A program made the translations under genes and the position numbers. A stretch of 64,000 nt of DNA, taken from NCBI RefSeq assembly GCF_013385985.1, contig NZ_JACAOY010000014.1, forward strand, positions 112,947 to 176,946. Direction: 5' to 3'. This document shows positions 9,200 to 18,946 of the stretch, one piece after another. Below the pieces are notes generated by a model, which saw nothing but the letters and a program-made list of their open reading frames with translations, did not search any database and was not told the DNA's origin. The number at the start of each line of letters is the position of its first letter. The first letter of the stretch is position 1. Origin of the DNA: Pseudomonas sp. B6002 (GTDB lineage: Bacteria > Pseudomonadota > Gammaproteobacteria > Pseudomonadales > Pseudomonadaceae).

Positions 9200-10493
9200 A
9201 CGCCAACGCCACCCGTGCCCCCGTGCGGTCGGCGATGGCCTTGACGATCGACAGCCCCAACCCGGAACCCGCTTCGTCGGTGCCCAGGCTGCGGTAGAAC
9301 GGGTCGAACACGCGCGCCTGTTCCTCCTCGGAAATGCCGGGCCCCGAGTCCTTGACCAGCAGTTGCACGGCGCCCGAAACCTCGGCCACCGACAGGTCGA
9401 TACAGCCGCCCGGCGGGGTGTAGCGAATGGCGTTATCCACCAGGTTCTTCACCAGCGTGAACAGGTCCATGGGGTTGAACAGCACCTGCACGTCTTGAAG
9501 GCTGACCACGCCAATGTCGATCTGCTTGCGCTCGGCCAACGGCAGCAGGTCTTCCAGCACCTGCCGATAGACCTCATGCACCGACAGGCTGGACTGGGGG
9601 CGCTGCGCCGCCGACTGAGCGGTGGCCAGGCTGAGCAATTGGTCGATCAATGCACGGCTACGCTCAATGCCGCGGGACAGGGGTAAAAAGCGCTCGCGGG
9701 TGGCGGCAGACATGGCGGTGGCCGCCAACCGGTCGGCCTGCAGGGCCAGGGCGGTCATGGGTGAGCGCAGTTCGTGGGCGGCATCGGCGACAAAGCGGCG
9801 CTGGCTGTCCATGGACTGCTCGACGCGCGCCAGCAAGCGGTTGATCGCCACCACAAACGGGCGGACTTCGGTGGGCAGGTGGTGCTCATCAATCGGGTGC
9901 AGCGCCTGTTCGGCACGTCCGTCGATTTCCGCCGCCAGCACGCCGATCGGGCGGAACAGCTTGCGCACCAGATCGCCGACCACCAGCAACAGCACCGGGA
10001 ACAGGATCAGGAACGGCAACAAACTGCGCCACGCGCTTTCGCGGGCGTCCTTGTCTCGGGCGTCCTGCTCCTGGGCTACGGCAATCCGCTTGCCTTGCGT
10101 GGTGGTGTGCACCAACACGCGGAACGCTTCACCTGCGACGGTCACTGTGGACAGGCCATCGGCAAGCGTGGTCGGAAAGGGCAGGGGCAGCGCTTCATCG
10201 GTGGTGCCCGTGGCGTGTTGACCATCGCCCAGGTATTGAATGATCACCCGCGACTCTTCGTCGTCGCCCTTGATGGCGGTGCCGGGGTGGGGGTATTGCA
10301 GGCTCATCTGCTGGCGGTCAAACAGCAGGGCCACTTGGCGCAAGGTGTCGTCCTGCTGTTCATGGGTTTCTTCAAAGGCCGAGACAAACGCAAACACACT
10401 GGCCAGCAACGCCACCAACAGAATCGCCAGGGACAGCGTCACCGACAGCCGTAGTTGTACCGATTCACTCAAGCGTTTTTTGAAACCATCCAT
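9120..10493 (-). CDS. Sensor histidine kinase (PmrB/QseC-like)
   Basis: A 457-residue inner-membrane sensor. It has one membrane helix at about 15-40, a periplasmic domain of about 115 residues, a second helix at about 157-175, a HAMP-like linker, and the dimerisation/phosphotransfer helix with AAHELRSP (His240). The ATP domain has the N box LVKNLVDNAIRYT, G1 DSGPGIS and G2 GSGLGLSI. Its start overlaps the response regulator stop by 25 bases, so the two are translated together. The signal sensed is unknown. The 3' end overlaps the convergent efflux lipoprotein gene by 80 bp. Confidence 0.93.
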   Translation of the reverse strand: MDGFKKRLSESVQLRLSVTLSLAILLVALLASVFAFVSAFEETHEQQDDTLRQVALLFDRQQMSLQYPHPGTAIKGDDEESRVIIQYLGDGQHATGTTDEALPLPFPTTLADGLSTVTVAGEAFRVLVHTTTQGKRIAVAQEQDARDKDARESAWRSLLPFLILFPVLLLVVGDLVRKLFRPIGVLAAEIDGRAEQALHPIDEHHLPTEVRPFVVAINRLLARVEQSMDSQRRFVADAAHELRSPMTALALQADRLAATAMSAATRERFLPLSRGIERSRALIDQLLSLATAQSAAQRPQSSLSVHEVYRQVLEDLLPLAERKQIDIGVVSLQDVQVLFNPMDLFTLVKNLVDNAIRYTPPGGCIDLSVAEVSGAVQLLVKDSGPGISEEEQARVFDPFYRSLGTDEAGSGLGLSIVKAIADRTGARVALAFSDEGAQRGLCVTVWLPAHRPSPGTD

Positions 10494-11134
10494 CCCATGC
10501 CCCTGACGTTCTTGATCACATGGCTGCCCAACTTGCGCCGCAAGGCGTGAATCAGGAACTCGATTGCATTGCTTTCCACTTCGTTGCCCCAGCCATACAG
10601 ACGGTCTTCCAGTTCACTGCGCGAGAGGATCGCGCCGGGGCGTATCAGCAAGGCCTGCAGCAGGGCAAATTCCCGGCTCGACAGCGCCACGCCGCGCTGC
10701 TCTTCGGTGCTCGCCTGTTTGGTCAGCAGGTCCAGGGACACCACGCCATTGCCCAGCAACGACAACGCGCTGCCGCCTTTGCGCCGCAGCACCGCACGGA
10801 TGCGCGCGAGCAGTTCCGCGATGTCGAAGGGCTTGAGCAGGAAGTCATCGGCACCGGCGTCGAGGCCGCGCAGGCGGTCATCGAGGCTGTCGCGGGCGGT
10901 GATGATCAGCAGCGGAACCGGGTTGTTGCGCGAGCGGATAGTGTCGAGTACTTCCAGGCCGTCCTTGCCGGGCAGGCCCAGGTCCAGCAGCACCAGGTCG
11001 TAGGGGTGGGTGTCGAGGGCGGCCAGGCCCGTGAGGCCGTTCTTGACCCAGTCGGCGGCGTAGCTCGCATCGCTGAGCGCGCGCTGGATCGCATCGCCAA
11101 TCATCGGGTCGTCTTCGACCAGCAGTATCCGCAT
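10469..11134 (-). CDS. OmpR-family response regulator (PmrA/QseB-like)
   Basis: A 221-residue two-domain regulator. The receiver domain has the acidic pocket EDD at 7-9, phospho-acceptor Asp51 in LLDLGLPG and a conserved Lys in LLKPFD. The C-terminal winged helix ends VIKNVRGMGWMV, where OmpR-type proteins usually read VRGVGY. Start ATG 11134 is the first giving a canonical receiver N-terminus (MRILLVEDD). It is cotranscribed with the downstream kinase and possibly with the upstream lipoprotein and COG4705-like genes; the 75-base gap shows no terminator. Confidence 0.93.
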   Translation of the reverse strand: MRILLVEDDPMIGDAIQRALSDASYAADWVKNGLTGLAALDTHPYDLVLLDLGLPGKDGLEVLDTIRSRNNPVPLLIITARDSLDDRLRGLDAGADDFLLKPFDIAELLARIRAVLRRKGGSALSLLGNGVVSLDLLTKQASTEEQRGVALSSREFALLQALLIRPGAILSRSELEDRLYGWGNEVESNAIEFLIHALRRKLGSHVIKNVRGMGWMVSKNA

Positions 11135-11209
11135 ATCGCACTCCGCAGAAATTGCACACGCGGCGAGGTGATCGCCGCGTGTGTATTGAAGCACCTGTAC
11201 CGGCAAGCG

Positions 11210-11632
11210 TCAGCCTTTCATCTGGTCGAAAGCCTTGAGCAAGTCATCCATTGCGGCCTTGCAGTCGGCCTGGATCGGGTTGCCGTCACGCAGCGCCGAG
11301 AGTGCGCGGTCGATGGCTTTGTCCAGCACATGCCAGTCGCTGGCGGCACGCGGCTTGATGCCGGCTTCGGCGGCGTCCCAGGTGGTTTCCAGGTCCTTGA
11401 TACGGGTCTTGGCTCCTGCCAGGTCATTCCTGGCGACGAGGACCGAGACATCCACGGCGATGTTGCGGAACGCCGACAGGTCGCCCAGTTGGGATGCCTG
11501 GCTTTGGCTGGTGGTCGGGTCGGTGCCGGCCTTCGGTTTGTCGGCGGGTTTGGAGCAGCCGGTGGCGATGCCCAGCATCAGAATGGCGGAGGCGATGGCA
11601 ACGCGGCGAATCAGGTTGTGAAAAGGGCGCAT
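11210..11632 (-). CDS. Small putative lipoprotein of unknown function
   Basis: A 140-residue protein with a signal peptide ending in IATGC (Cys26), a plausible but non-ideal lipobox, then a Pro/Thr/Ser/Gln-rich linker and an all-helical domain (NIAVDVSVLVARNDLAGAKTRIKDLETTWDAAEA, with W and D spaced as in helical bundles). ATG 11632 is preceded by GGAAA. A longer in-frame open stretch upstream only mirrors the membrane-protein gene and is not used. It lies between a COG4705-like gene and a two-component system, which suggests an envelope stress or ion-related role. I do not recognise the family. Confidence 0.8.
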   Translation of the reverse strand: MRPFHNLIRRVAIASAILMLGIATGCSKPADKPKAGTDPTTSQSQASQLGDLSAFRNIAVDVSVLVARNDLAGAKTRIKDLETTWDAAEAGIKPRAASDWHVLDKAIDRALSALRDGNPIQADCKAAMDDLLKAFDQMKG

Positions 11633-11655
11633 GAGAGTTTCCTTGGGGTGAGTAT

Positions 11656-12420
11656 TCAGTGGGAAAGGGTTTTGCGGTTGCCGACGCTGACCTGTGCGAC
11701 GGCCACCAACAGCACGATGACGCAGAGGAACAGCGCGCTGGTCCAGTTGGCGCCCATGCCCAGGCCGCCGTAGGTCTTGGCTTGGGTGAGCAGGTCGCCG
11801 AGGGACGCGCCCAGGGGCCGGGTGAGGATGTAAGCCACCCAGAAGGTCAGCACGCTGTTGACGCCCAGGCGCCAAGCCACCAGCGTGGCGGCGATCAAAC
11901 CGGCGAAAATCACCGCGCCGAGGGTGAAACCCAGGCCCAGTGCTTCGGTGGCCAGGTCTCCGGCGGCGGTGCCCAGGGCAAAGGTGCAGAGCACCGTCGT
12001 CCAATAGAACCACTCGCGGCGCGGCGTGACGATGTCGCGGATCGACAGGCTGCGTTCGGTGCGGTACCAGACGCTGAAGTTGAGTGCGAGCAACACCGAG
12101 AATATCGCCGTGCTGGCGTACAGGCTGACGTCGAGTTTGTCGGTGAGGATGTCGGTGATCTGCGTGCCGACGATGCTCACCAGCACCACGGTCAGCCAGT
12201 AGATCCACGGGGTGTAGGCCTTGGTGCGCAGTTGCCAGAACAACGCGATGGCGAGCAGCGCAGCCATGCCGAGGCTGGTGGGGCCGGCGCCGAAGCCGGC
12301 ATCGACGGCGAGGTAATCCGCGCCGGTTTCGCCCACGGTGGTGGACAAAATCTTGATCACCCAGAAGGACAGCGTCACCTCGGGTACTTTGTTCAGCCAA
12401 CGGGCTGCTGTGGCATTCAT
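11656..12420 (-). CDS. COG4705/DUF347-type multipass membrane protein
   Basis: A 254-residue inner-membrane protein with about eight hydrophobic segments. It is built from repeated units containing FWVIKILSTTVGETGADYL, then WLTVVLVSIVGTQITDIL, FYWTTVLCTFALGTAAGDL and LTFWVAYILTRPLGASLGDLL. Each repeat has a polar Thr-Thr/x-Gly-x-x-x-Asp core, typical of the DUF347 repeat. The polar residues within membrane segments suggest ion transport, but I cannot name the substrate. It precedes a lipoprotein and a two-component system on the same strand (24-base gap to the lipoprotein), so these four genes may be one unit. Confidence 0.82.
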   Translation of the reverse strand: MNATAARWLNKVPEVTLSFWVIKILSTTVGETGADYLAVDAGFGAGPTSLGMAALLAIALFWQLRTKAYTPWIYWLTVVLVSIVGTQITDILTDKLDVSLYASTAIFSVLLALNFSVWYRTERSLSIRDIVTPRREWFYWTTVLCTFALGTAAGDLATEALGLGFTLGAVIFAGLIAATLVAWRLGVNSVLTFWVAYILTRPLGASLGDLLTQAKTYGGLGMGANWTSALFLCVIVLLVAVAQVSVGNRKTLSH

Positions 12421-12480
12421 CGGGTTACCTCTCCTGGACGGCGCGGCGGTCGGCGCAGGAGAGAAGGTAAGCCCCGAAAC

Positions 12481-13536
12481 TTAGCTGGGACTGAGGGCCG
12501 GCGCTTTTTTCAACACATGGGCCATGCCCACGGTGGTGAGGTGCACCACGCTCCCCATGGGTGGCGCCTGCAGGCCGGAGCTGCGTACCAAAATCGCATG
12601 GTCATGCCCGTGCAGCTCGACGGTCAGCGTGCAGGTATTGCCGCCGAACTCACGTTCGGTCACCACGCCTCGGCAGCCAGCGCCATCGGTGGTGCTCAAC
12701 AGCAGTTGTTCCGGGCGCAGCATGATCCGTGTGGTGGCGTGGTTGAGCTTGCTGTCCACGGCCACACGTCCCAGGTCGCAGTGAGCCCAGCCGTCTTCAA
12801 CCCGGGCGGGCAGGATCACGGCGTCGCCAAGAAACAACGCGGTCTGCTCATCGACCGGGTATTGGTACAGGTCCATCGGATGGCCAGACTGCACCAGCCG
12901 GCCCTGGCGCATCACCGCCAACTGGTCGGCAAATGACAGCGCTTCGCTTTGATCGTGGGTCACCAGAATCGTGGTGATGCCAGCCTCGCTCAGCAACCGC
13001 GCGACCATCTTGCGCATCGCCGAGCGCAGCCCGGTGTCCAGTGCGGAAAAGGGCTCATCCAGCAGCATCAGGCGCGGTTGTTGCGCGAGTGCCCGGGCCA
13101 GGGCCACACGCTGTTGCTGGCCACCGGAGAGTTCGTGGGGCCAGCGCCGCGCCATGGCGGCGTCGAGGGCCACGCTGTCCATCAGTTCGGCGATACGTTC
13201 GGTGCGTGATGAATGGTTGGCGGGCAGGCCGAAGCCGATATTGTCGGCCACGGTCATGTGCGGAAACAGCGCGCCATCCTGGGGTACATAGCCGATCTGG
13301 CGCTGGTGGGCCGGCACGGCGTGGGTGGCGTCCACCAGCACCTGGCCGTTGAGCGTGAGGCTGCCGCTGTCGGGGAATTCAAAGCCGGCAATCATCCGCA
13401 GCAAGGTGGTCTTGCCGGAACCGGAGGGCCCGACGATCACCGTGCGGCTGCCGGTGGGCACCGACAGGCTGACATCCGCCAGGGCGCGTTGAGTACCGAA
13501 GGATTTGCAGAGTGCGTTCAGTTCGAGAGCGTTCAT
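12481..13536 (-). CDS. Fbp-type iron(III) ABC transporter ATP-binding protein
   Basis: A 351-residue ATPase of the CUT/FbpC class. Walker A is GPSGSGKTT (about 36-44), the signature LSGGQQQR, and Walker [13 protein letters not shown], with the switch histidine in [11 protein letters not shown]-terminal TOBE-like regulatory domain follows ([11 protein letters not shown]). It energises import through the permease encoded just upstream, with which it overlaps by four bases. With the binding protein it forms a three-gene operon for periplasmic ferric iron. Confidence 0.9.
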   Translation of the reverse strand: MNALELNALCKSFGTQRALADVSLSVPTGSRTVIVGPSGSGKTTLLRMIAGFEFPDSGSLTLNGQVLVDATHAVPAHQRQIGYVPQDGALFPHMTVADNIGFGLPANHSSRTERIAELMDSVALDAAMARRWPHELSGGQQQRVALARALAQQPRLMLLDEPFSALDTGLRSAMRKMVARLLSEAGITTILVTHDQSEALSFADQLAVMRQGRLVQSGHPMDLYQYPVDEQTALFLGDAVILPARVEDGWAHCDLGRVAVDSKLNHATTRIMLRPEQLLLSTTDGAGCRGVVTEREFGGNTCTLTVELHGHDHAILVRSSGLQAPPMGSVVHLTTVGMAHVLKKAPALSPS

Positions 13537-15125
13537 CGGCCGGCCGTGCGTTTGGATTGGTGATAGAGAAGGCCGGTCAACGGCAGTGACAGCAGGATCA
13601 TGATCAGCGCATAGGGCGCGGCCGCTGCGTAATCGATCTCGCTGGTCATTGCCCAGAAACCGGTGGCCAGGGTGCGCGTGCCGTTGGGGGCCAACAACAG
13701 GGTGGCCGTCAGTTCATTGGTGATGGCCAAAAACACTAGCGCCGCGCCTGCAGCCGCAGACGGTGCGGCCAGGCGCATGGTGATCAGCCACAGCGCCCGG
13801 CCCGGCGAGCGGCCCAGGCTGCGCGCCATGTTCTCCAGCTCCACTGGCGCCTGGGCGATACCGGCGCGCAGGCTCACCAGCGCCCGTGGCAGGAACATCA
13901 GCAGGTAGGCGAGCAACACGGTGATCGTGGTCTGGTAGATCGGCCGCGCAAAATGGATGGTCACGGTGACCAACGCCAGGGCCACCACGATGCCGGGCAA
14001 CGAGCTGGTGATGTAGTTGCAGCCTTCCAGGATGCGCTGAAGGCGCCCCGGTGCGCGGATCGACAGCCAGGCAATCGGCACCGCCGCGCAGGTGGTCAAC
14101 AGCGCGCCGGCCAGCCCCAACACTACCGTTTGCTCCAGCGCCGGCAGCAATTCGCCGAGTTGCCAGACCTCGCGGCCACCGGCGATCAGCCATTGGCCCA
14201 GGGTGACCAGCGGCACGCCCAGGGCCAGCGCGCAGGTCGCCCCTTGCAGGGTGAGGGCGAGCAGGGTGGTGCGGGTATCCAGCCGCACAATGCGCTGTTC
14301 GCGGGCACTGCCGGAGCCCACCCGTGCATAGCGGGCATGGCCGCGTGCGGCGGACTCAACGGTGAGCATCGCCAGGCAACACAGCGCCAGCACCGCCGCC
14401 AGCATATTCGCTGCCGGCCCGTTAAACGTGGACTTGAACTGATCGAAGATCGCGGTGGTGAAGGTGTCAAAGCGGATCATCGCGTACAGGCCGTATTCGG
14501 CCAGCAGGTGCAGGCCCACCAGCAGCGCACCGCCGCAGATCGCCAGGCGCAACTGGGGCAGCACCACGCGAAAAAACACTGCCCACGGCTTGAGGCCCAG
14601 GGACTCGGCCACGTCTTCAATCGCGGGATCAAGCCGGCGCAAGGTCGCCGCCACCGGCAGGTACAAAAACGGGAAATAGGCTATGACCGACACCAGCACG
14701 CCGGCCGGCAGACCGTGGATCGACGGCACCAGGCTGACCCAGGCGTAACTGTGCACGAACGCCGGCACCGCCAACGGCGCCACTGCCAGCAAAGACCAGA
14801 AGCGCCGGCCTGGCAGGTTCGTGCGTTCGGTCAACCACGCCAGTGCGACGCCCAGCACAATGCACAACGGCAGGGTAAAGAGCACCAGCAGCACGGTGTT
14901 CGCCAGCAGTTCGCCGACCCGAGGGCGCCACACCAGCGCCTCGATCTGCGCCCAGCCGATCTGCCACGACACGCCGATCACAAATGCAATCGGCAGCAAC
15001 GCCAGCAGCGACACCAACACCGACAAACCGGTAACCCACGTGCCCCCACGGCTTTTGAACAAGCCGTGGGGGCGTTTGCGTGGCGCTGCCTGTGCAACGC
15101 CGGGCAGGGATGATTCAGGCAGCAA
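13533..15125 (-). CDS. Fbp-type iron(III) ABC transporter permease
   Basis: A 530-residue double permease with about 12 membrane helices and two EAA loops ([23 protein letters not shown] and [20 protein letters not shown]), the fused arrangement typical of FbpB. It channels iron released by the binding protein. The likely start is TTG at 15125, immediately after the stop of the binding-protein gene; no ATG or GTG lies near enough. The stop overlaps the ATPase start by four bases. Confidence 0.9.
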   Translation of the reverse strand: MLPESSLPGVAQAAPRKRPHGLFKSRGGTWVTGLSVLVSLLALLPIAFVIGVSWQIGWAQIEALVWRPRVGELLANTVLLVLFTLPLCIVLGVALAWLTERTNLPGRRFWSLLAVAPLAVPAFVHSYAWVSLVPSIHGLPAGVLVSVIAYFPFLYLPVAATLRRLDPAIEDVAESLGLKPWAVFFRVVLPQLRLAICGGALLVGLHLLAEYGLYAMIRFDTFTTAIFDQFKSTFNGPAANMLAAVLALCCLAMLTVESAARGHARYARVGSGSAREQRIVRLDTRTTLLALTLQGATCALALGVPLVTLGQWLIAGGREVWQLGELLPALEQTVVLGLAGALLTTCAAVPIAWLSIRAPGRLQRILEGCNYITSSLPGIVVALALVTVTIHFARPIYQTTITVLLAYLLMFLPRALVSLRAGIAQAPVELENMARSLGRSPGRALWLITMRLAAPSAAAGAALVFLAITNELTATLLLAPNGTRTLATGFWAMTSEIDYAAAAPYALIMILLSLPLTGLLYHQSKRTAGR

Positions 15126-16139
15126 TCAGAGCAGTCCGGCCTGGGTCATCAATTCCACCGCTTTCTTGCTGTTGAGCTTGGACGCGTCGACCTTCGGCGC
15201 CTCCAGCTGCGACAGCGGGGTCAGCTTGGGGTTGGACTGGGCGTTCTGGCCCACGGCGTATTCAAATGAGTTGCCGTCCTTGAGGATCGCCTGGCCGTCT
15301 TTGCCGGTGATCCACTTGACGAAGGCCTGGGCCTCTTCCGGGTGTTTGCTCGACGCCAGCACGCCGGCACCGGAGGTGCTCACGAAGGCGCCCGGGTCTT
15401 GGTGCTTGAAGTAGTGCAGCTGGGTGTTCTTGCTGTTTTCGCCGGTCTTGGATTGGTCGACGAAGCTGTAGTAGTGGTAGATCACGCCGCTGTCGACCTG
15501 GCCGGCGTTGACCGCCTTGAGCACGGCACTGTTGCCGCGATAGATGCTCGCATTGGTCTTCATTGCCTTGAGCCAGTCAAGGGTGGCGGCTTCGCCTTTG
15601 AGCTCCAGCACGGCGGCGACAATCGCCTGGAAGTCAGCACCGGCCGGCGAGGCGGCCCAGCGGCCTTTCCAGCTGGGGGAGGCGAGGTCCAGCAGGGACT
15701 TGGGCAAGTCGGCTTCTTTAAGTTTGCTTGGGTTGTACACAAACACCGTGGAGCGCGCGGCGATGCCGACCCACTTGCCATGGGCCGGGCGGTAAGCCGC
15801 GTCCACTTGCTCCAGGGTGGTCGGCGCCAGCGGCGAGAACAGCCCGGCGTTGTCCACCAACACCATGGCCGGGGAGTTTTCGGTGAGGAACACGTCGGCC
15901 GGGGACGCCGCGCCTTCCTGCACGATCTGGTTGCCCATCTCGGTGTCATCGCCATTGCGGATGGTCACCGGGATCCCGGTCTCCTGGGTAAACCCTTCGA
16001 TCCACGCCTTGGTGAGGCTTTCGTGCTGGGCGTTGTACACCACGATGCCCGGCGTGTCGGCGGCATACACATGCCCGGCGCTGACCAACGCGGTGGCGAG
16101 CAGGGTTCTTTTGACGAAGGAAGAGAGACGGGTGGTCAT
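15126..16139 (-). CDS. Iron(III) ABC transporter substrate-binding protein
   Basis: A 337-residue periplasmic protein with a cleavable signal peptide (KRTLLATALVSAGHVYA). The mature part begins DTPGIVVYNAQHESL, typical of FbpA/FutA-like ferric-binding proteins. The paired tyrosines used by this class to hold iron are visible as YHYYSF in the second lobe. ATG 16139 is used; the open frame upstream is non-coding leader and REP sequence. A candidate Fur box lies 64-82 bases before the start. Confidence 0.9.
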   Translation of the reverse strand: MTTRLSSFVKRTLLATALVSAGHVYAADTPGIVVYNAQHESLTKAWIEGFTQETGIPVTIRNGDDTEMGNQIVQEGAASPADVFLTENSPAMVLVDNAGLFSPLAPTTLEQVDAAYRPAHGKWVGIAARSTVFVYNPSKLKEADLPKSLLDLASPSWKGRWAASPAGADFQAIVAAVLELKGEAATLDWLKAMKTNASIYRGNSAVLKAVNAGQVDSGVIYHYYSFVDQSKTGENSKNTQLHYFKHQDPGAFVSTSGAGVLASSKHPEEAQAFVKWITGKDGQAILKDGNSFEYAVGQNAQSNPKLTPLSQLEAPKVDASKLNSKKAVELMTQAGLL

Positions 16140-16202
16140 GCGGTGGGCGCTCCGGTTTTTATGAAATGCACGGGAAATCCGCGAGAGGTCGGTTGAGACT
16201 AG

Positions 16203-16221
16203 ACCAATAGGAATCATTTGC
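16203..16221 (-). promoter_or_regulatory. Candidate Fur box of the iron ABC operon
   Basis: Read on the minus strand the site is GCAAATGATTCCTATTGGT. The first eleven bases match the pseudomonad Fur pattern GCAAATGATTC; the right half is degenerate. It lies 64 bases upstream of the binding-protein start, where an operator would be expected for an iron importer. Confidence 0.55.
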
Positions 16222-16312
16222 ATGTTGAGGCGGGGCGAATGTAGAGGCGCGAATGAGAAAAAAACGTCAAACCGATGTGATGAATTCAGCGAAAGCGACA
16301 CCACACGATCTG

Positions 16313-16396
16313 TGTAGGAGCCGGCTTGCCGGCGATGGCGCCCTTGAGGCATGCGCTCATCTGAAGGGCCTCATCGCCGGCAAGCCGGCTCCTACA
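16313..16396. repeat. REP inverted pair (GTAGGAGCCGG type)
   Basis: TGTAGGAGCCGGCTTGCCGG and its inverted copy CCGGCAAGCCGGCTCCTACA flank a short spacer. The pair lies between the ABC operon upstream and the iron operon downstream. The right copy contains the TAG stop of the fused ATPase gene (16392-16394). Confidence 0.92.
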
Positions 16397-18065
16397 CGGC
16401 GATGGCGTTAAGGCGAGGGTGGAGGGGTGGCAATCGTTCTTCGATCGGGGCAGGGCGCCTCCCAGGTATCGCGTCAATCAACTCACGGGTATACGCGCTG
16501 GTGGCATGGCTGAAAATCTGCTCCACCGACCCCTGTTCAACCACCTGGCCCTGGCGCAGCACCAGCACCCGATGCGCAAAGTTGGCAACCACCGACAGGT
16601 CGTGGGACACCAGCACGTACGCCATGCCCATCTCCCGTTGAAGTTCTTCCAGCAGGTCAAGAATGCGCGCCTGCACCGATACATCCAACGCGCTCACTGG
16701 TTCATCGAGCAGCAGCAGGTCGGGCTTGAGCGCCAGTGCGCGGGCGATGGCGACTCGTTGGCATTGGCCTCCGGACAACTCGCGGGGCAGGCGGTCGAGA
16801 AAGCTGACGGGCAGGTGCACGCGGTCGATCAGTTCGCGCGCGGCCTGTTCCAGAGCCGCGCCCTTTAACCGCCCAAACGACACCAGCGGTTCCACAATGC
16901 TGTCGAACACGGTGAAACGCGGGTCAAGGGCGGCAAACGGGTTTTGTTGCACCAGCTGGATACGCTGGCGCAGTGGGCGAAAGTCGCGCCAGCTCAGCTC
17001 GGTCACATCCTGCTGTTCGAACAGGACTCGGCCCCGGGTCGGTTTCTCCAGGCCCAGGGCGATGCGCAGCGCGGTGCTTTTGCCCGAGCCGGATTCGCCA
17101 ACGATGGCCAGGGTCTGGCCGGGGTACACGTCCAGGCTGAGGTTCTCCAGGGCCTGGAAGGTCGCGGTTTCGCCCTTGACCTTGGGTAGGCTGAACGTCT
17201 TGGCCACGTTGCGCAGGCTCAGGATCGGCGCCTGGATATGAGGCACGCTGGGCAACGGCTCGCGGCGCCTGGCGAAGGCCGGCGCAGCGGCGATCAGCGC
17301 GCGGGTGTAGTCGTGGCGGGGCGTTTGCAGGATCTGGCGCGGCGGCCCTTGCTCCACCAACTCGCCTTGCTGCATCACCAGTATCCGGTCGGCGCGATCA
17401 GTCGCCACGCCCAGGTCATGGGTGATGATCAACAAGGAAATCCCGCGCTCACTCACCAGGCGTTGCAGGTGATCGAGGATCTTGCGTTGCACGGTGACGT
17501 CCAGTGCACTGGTGGGTTCGTCGGCGATGATCAGGCGCGGGTTGCCGGCCAGGGCGATGGCGATCAGCACCCGCTGGCGCATGCCGCCGGACAACTCGTG
17601 AGGGTATTGGCGGGCGCGCAGCACCGGCTTGTCGATACCCACCTGTTGCAGCAGCTCGACGACGTCGGCATCCACGCCGGGGTAACGCCGCCCCTTGGCC
17701 AGGATCACGGCCTCGGCAATCTGCTGGCCAATGCGCAAGGTTGGGTTGAGGCTGACCATCGGGTCCTGGGGCACCAGGCCAATGGTGCGCCCGCGTAGCT
17801 GGCGTTTCTGGCGGTCGCTGGCGCGGGTCAGGTCGTCGCCATTCACCCACAGCGCTCCGTCAGTGATGCGGGCGTTGTCCGGCAACAGGCCGAGGATCGC
17901 ATTGGCCAGGGTCGACTTGCCCGAGCCGGACTCGCCGACAATCGCCACGGTCTCGCCCTGGTCCAGTGAGAACGACAGGTTGCGCACGGCCGGGTTGGCC
18001 TGACCGCCAGAGTGATAGCTCACCTCAAGCTGGCGTACATCGATCAGCGGGGGAAGGGGGCTCAT
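16392..18065 (-). CDS. Fused double ATPase of a peptide/nickel-type ABC transporter
   Basis: A 557-residue protein joining a DppD-like and a DppF-like half. Each half has Walker A (GESGSGKST), signature ([18 protein letters not shown]) and Walker B ([22 protein letters not shown]). Fused forms serve dipeptide, nickel, glutathione or metallophore importers. Its start overlaps the permease stop by four bases. It is the last gene of a five-gene operon headed by a TonB-dependent receptor. The stop codon comes from the adjoining REP element. Confidence 0.92.
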   Translation of the reverse strand: MSPLPPLIDVRQLEVSYHSGGQANPAVRNLSFSLDQGETVAIVGESGSGKSTLANAILGLLPDNARITDGALWVNGDDLTRASDRQKRQLRGRTIGLVPQDPMVSLNPTLRIGQQIAEAVILAKGRRYPGVDADVVELLQQVGIDKPVLRARQYPHELSGGMRQRVLIAIALAGNPRLIIADEPTSALDVTVQRKILDHLQRLVSERGISLLIITHDLGVATDRADRILVMQQGELVEQGPPRQILQTPRHDYTRALIAAAPAFARRREPLPSVPHIQAPILSLRNVAKTFSLPKVKGETATFQALENLSLDVYPGQTLAIVGESGSGKSTALRIALGLEKPTRGRVLFEQQDVTELSWRDFRPLRQRIQLVQQNPFAALDPRFTVFDSIVEPLVSFGRLKGAALEQAARELIDRVHLPVSFLDRLPRELSGGQCQRVAIARALALKPDLLLLDEPVSALDVSVQARILDLLEELQREMGMAYVLVSHDLSVVANFAHRVLVLRQGQVVEQGSVEQIFSHATSAYTRELIDAIPGRRPAPIEERLPPLHPRLNAIAV

Positions 18066-18943
18066 CGGCGATGCTCCTCAAACGTGCGGGCAATGTGGTT
18101 AAGGCTGAAGACCACGGCCACCAGGAACAGGCCGGGCAGCAAGGACACCCAGGGTGCGGTGATCAGGAAGTGCCGGCCGTTGGCGATCAAGGTGCCCCAT
18201 TCGGCCGCCGGAGGTGCTGCGCCGAAACCGAGAAAACTCAAGCCGGCCGTGGCGAGGATTGCGGCGCCGAAGTCCAGCGTCGCCAGCACCGCCACCGGTC
18301 CCCAGGCGTTGGGCAGGATGTGCCGCAGCAAGGTCCGCGCCCAACTGGCGCCGCCCAACCGGGCCGCCTCTACATAGGGCAGGGTCTTGACCCGCAACAC
18401 TTCGGCGCGGGTGGTGCGCGCAAACCCCGGAATGATGCCCACCCCCACGGCGATGGCCACCGGCACGGTGCCAAAACCGATGGCCGTGACAATGGCCAAG
18501 GCCAGCAGCAGGCCGGGCAGGGCCAGCAGCACGTCGATGAAACGCATGATCACCGCGTCGACACGCCCTCCGGCAAAACCCGAGAAAATGCCCAGCCCGA
18601 GCCCGCCCACCAAGGCGATGCCCACCGCCAGGAATGCGGCCTGCACCGACAGGCTGGCGCCGTAGACCATCCGGGTAAACAGGTCGCGGCCCAGTTCATC
18701 GGTGCCGAACAGATGGGTCAGGTTCGGTGCGCGCAGCTTGTCGATTGGGGCCGTGGCGTAAGGGTCGAAGTGCGTCAGCCACTGCGGCACCACGGCCGCG
18801 ACCAACGCGAATATCACGATCAGCAACGCCACGGTAAACCCCGGCCGGCGCAGCAGTGGCAGCACCACCGCGTTGGCGCGTTGCAGGCGGCTGCGGCGTT
18901 GCCAGACGTCGGTGTGCCCCAGGTTTTGCTGAAGGATAGTCAT
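18062..18943 (-). CDS. DppC-type ABC transporter permease
   Basis: A 293-residue inner-membrane permease. An N-terminal cytoplasmic tail is followed by the OppC-N type first helix (RPGFTVALLIVIFALVAAVV), DELGRDLFTRMVYGASLS, which is diagnostic for DppC/OppC permeases, and an EAA loop (YVEAARLGGASWARTLLRHILPNA). It pairs with the DppB-like permease three bases upstream. The substrate is unknown. Confidence 0.92.
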   Translation of the reverse strand: MTILQQNLGHTDVWQRRSRLQRANAVVLPLLRRPGFTVALLIVIFALVAAVVPQWLTHFDPYATAPIDKLRAPNLTHLFGTDELGRDLFTRMVYGASLSVQAAFLAVGIALVGGLGLGIFSGFAGGRVDAVIMRFIDVLLALPGLLLALAIVTAIGFGTVPVAIAVGVGIIPGFARTTRAEVLRVKTLPYVEAARLGGASWARTLLRHILPNAWGPVAVLATLDFGAAILATAGLSFLGFGAAPPAAEWGTLIANGRHFLITAPWVSLLPGLFLVAVVFSLNHIARTFEEHRR

Positions 18944-18946
18944 GGT

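Noticed and set aside
11633-12400. In-frame upstream extension of the small lipoprotein gene to 12400
   Set aside because: The extension only mirrors the COG4705-type gene in another frame; the lipoprotein signal peptide starts at 11632.
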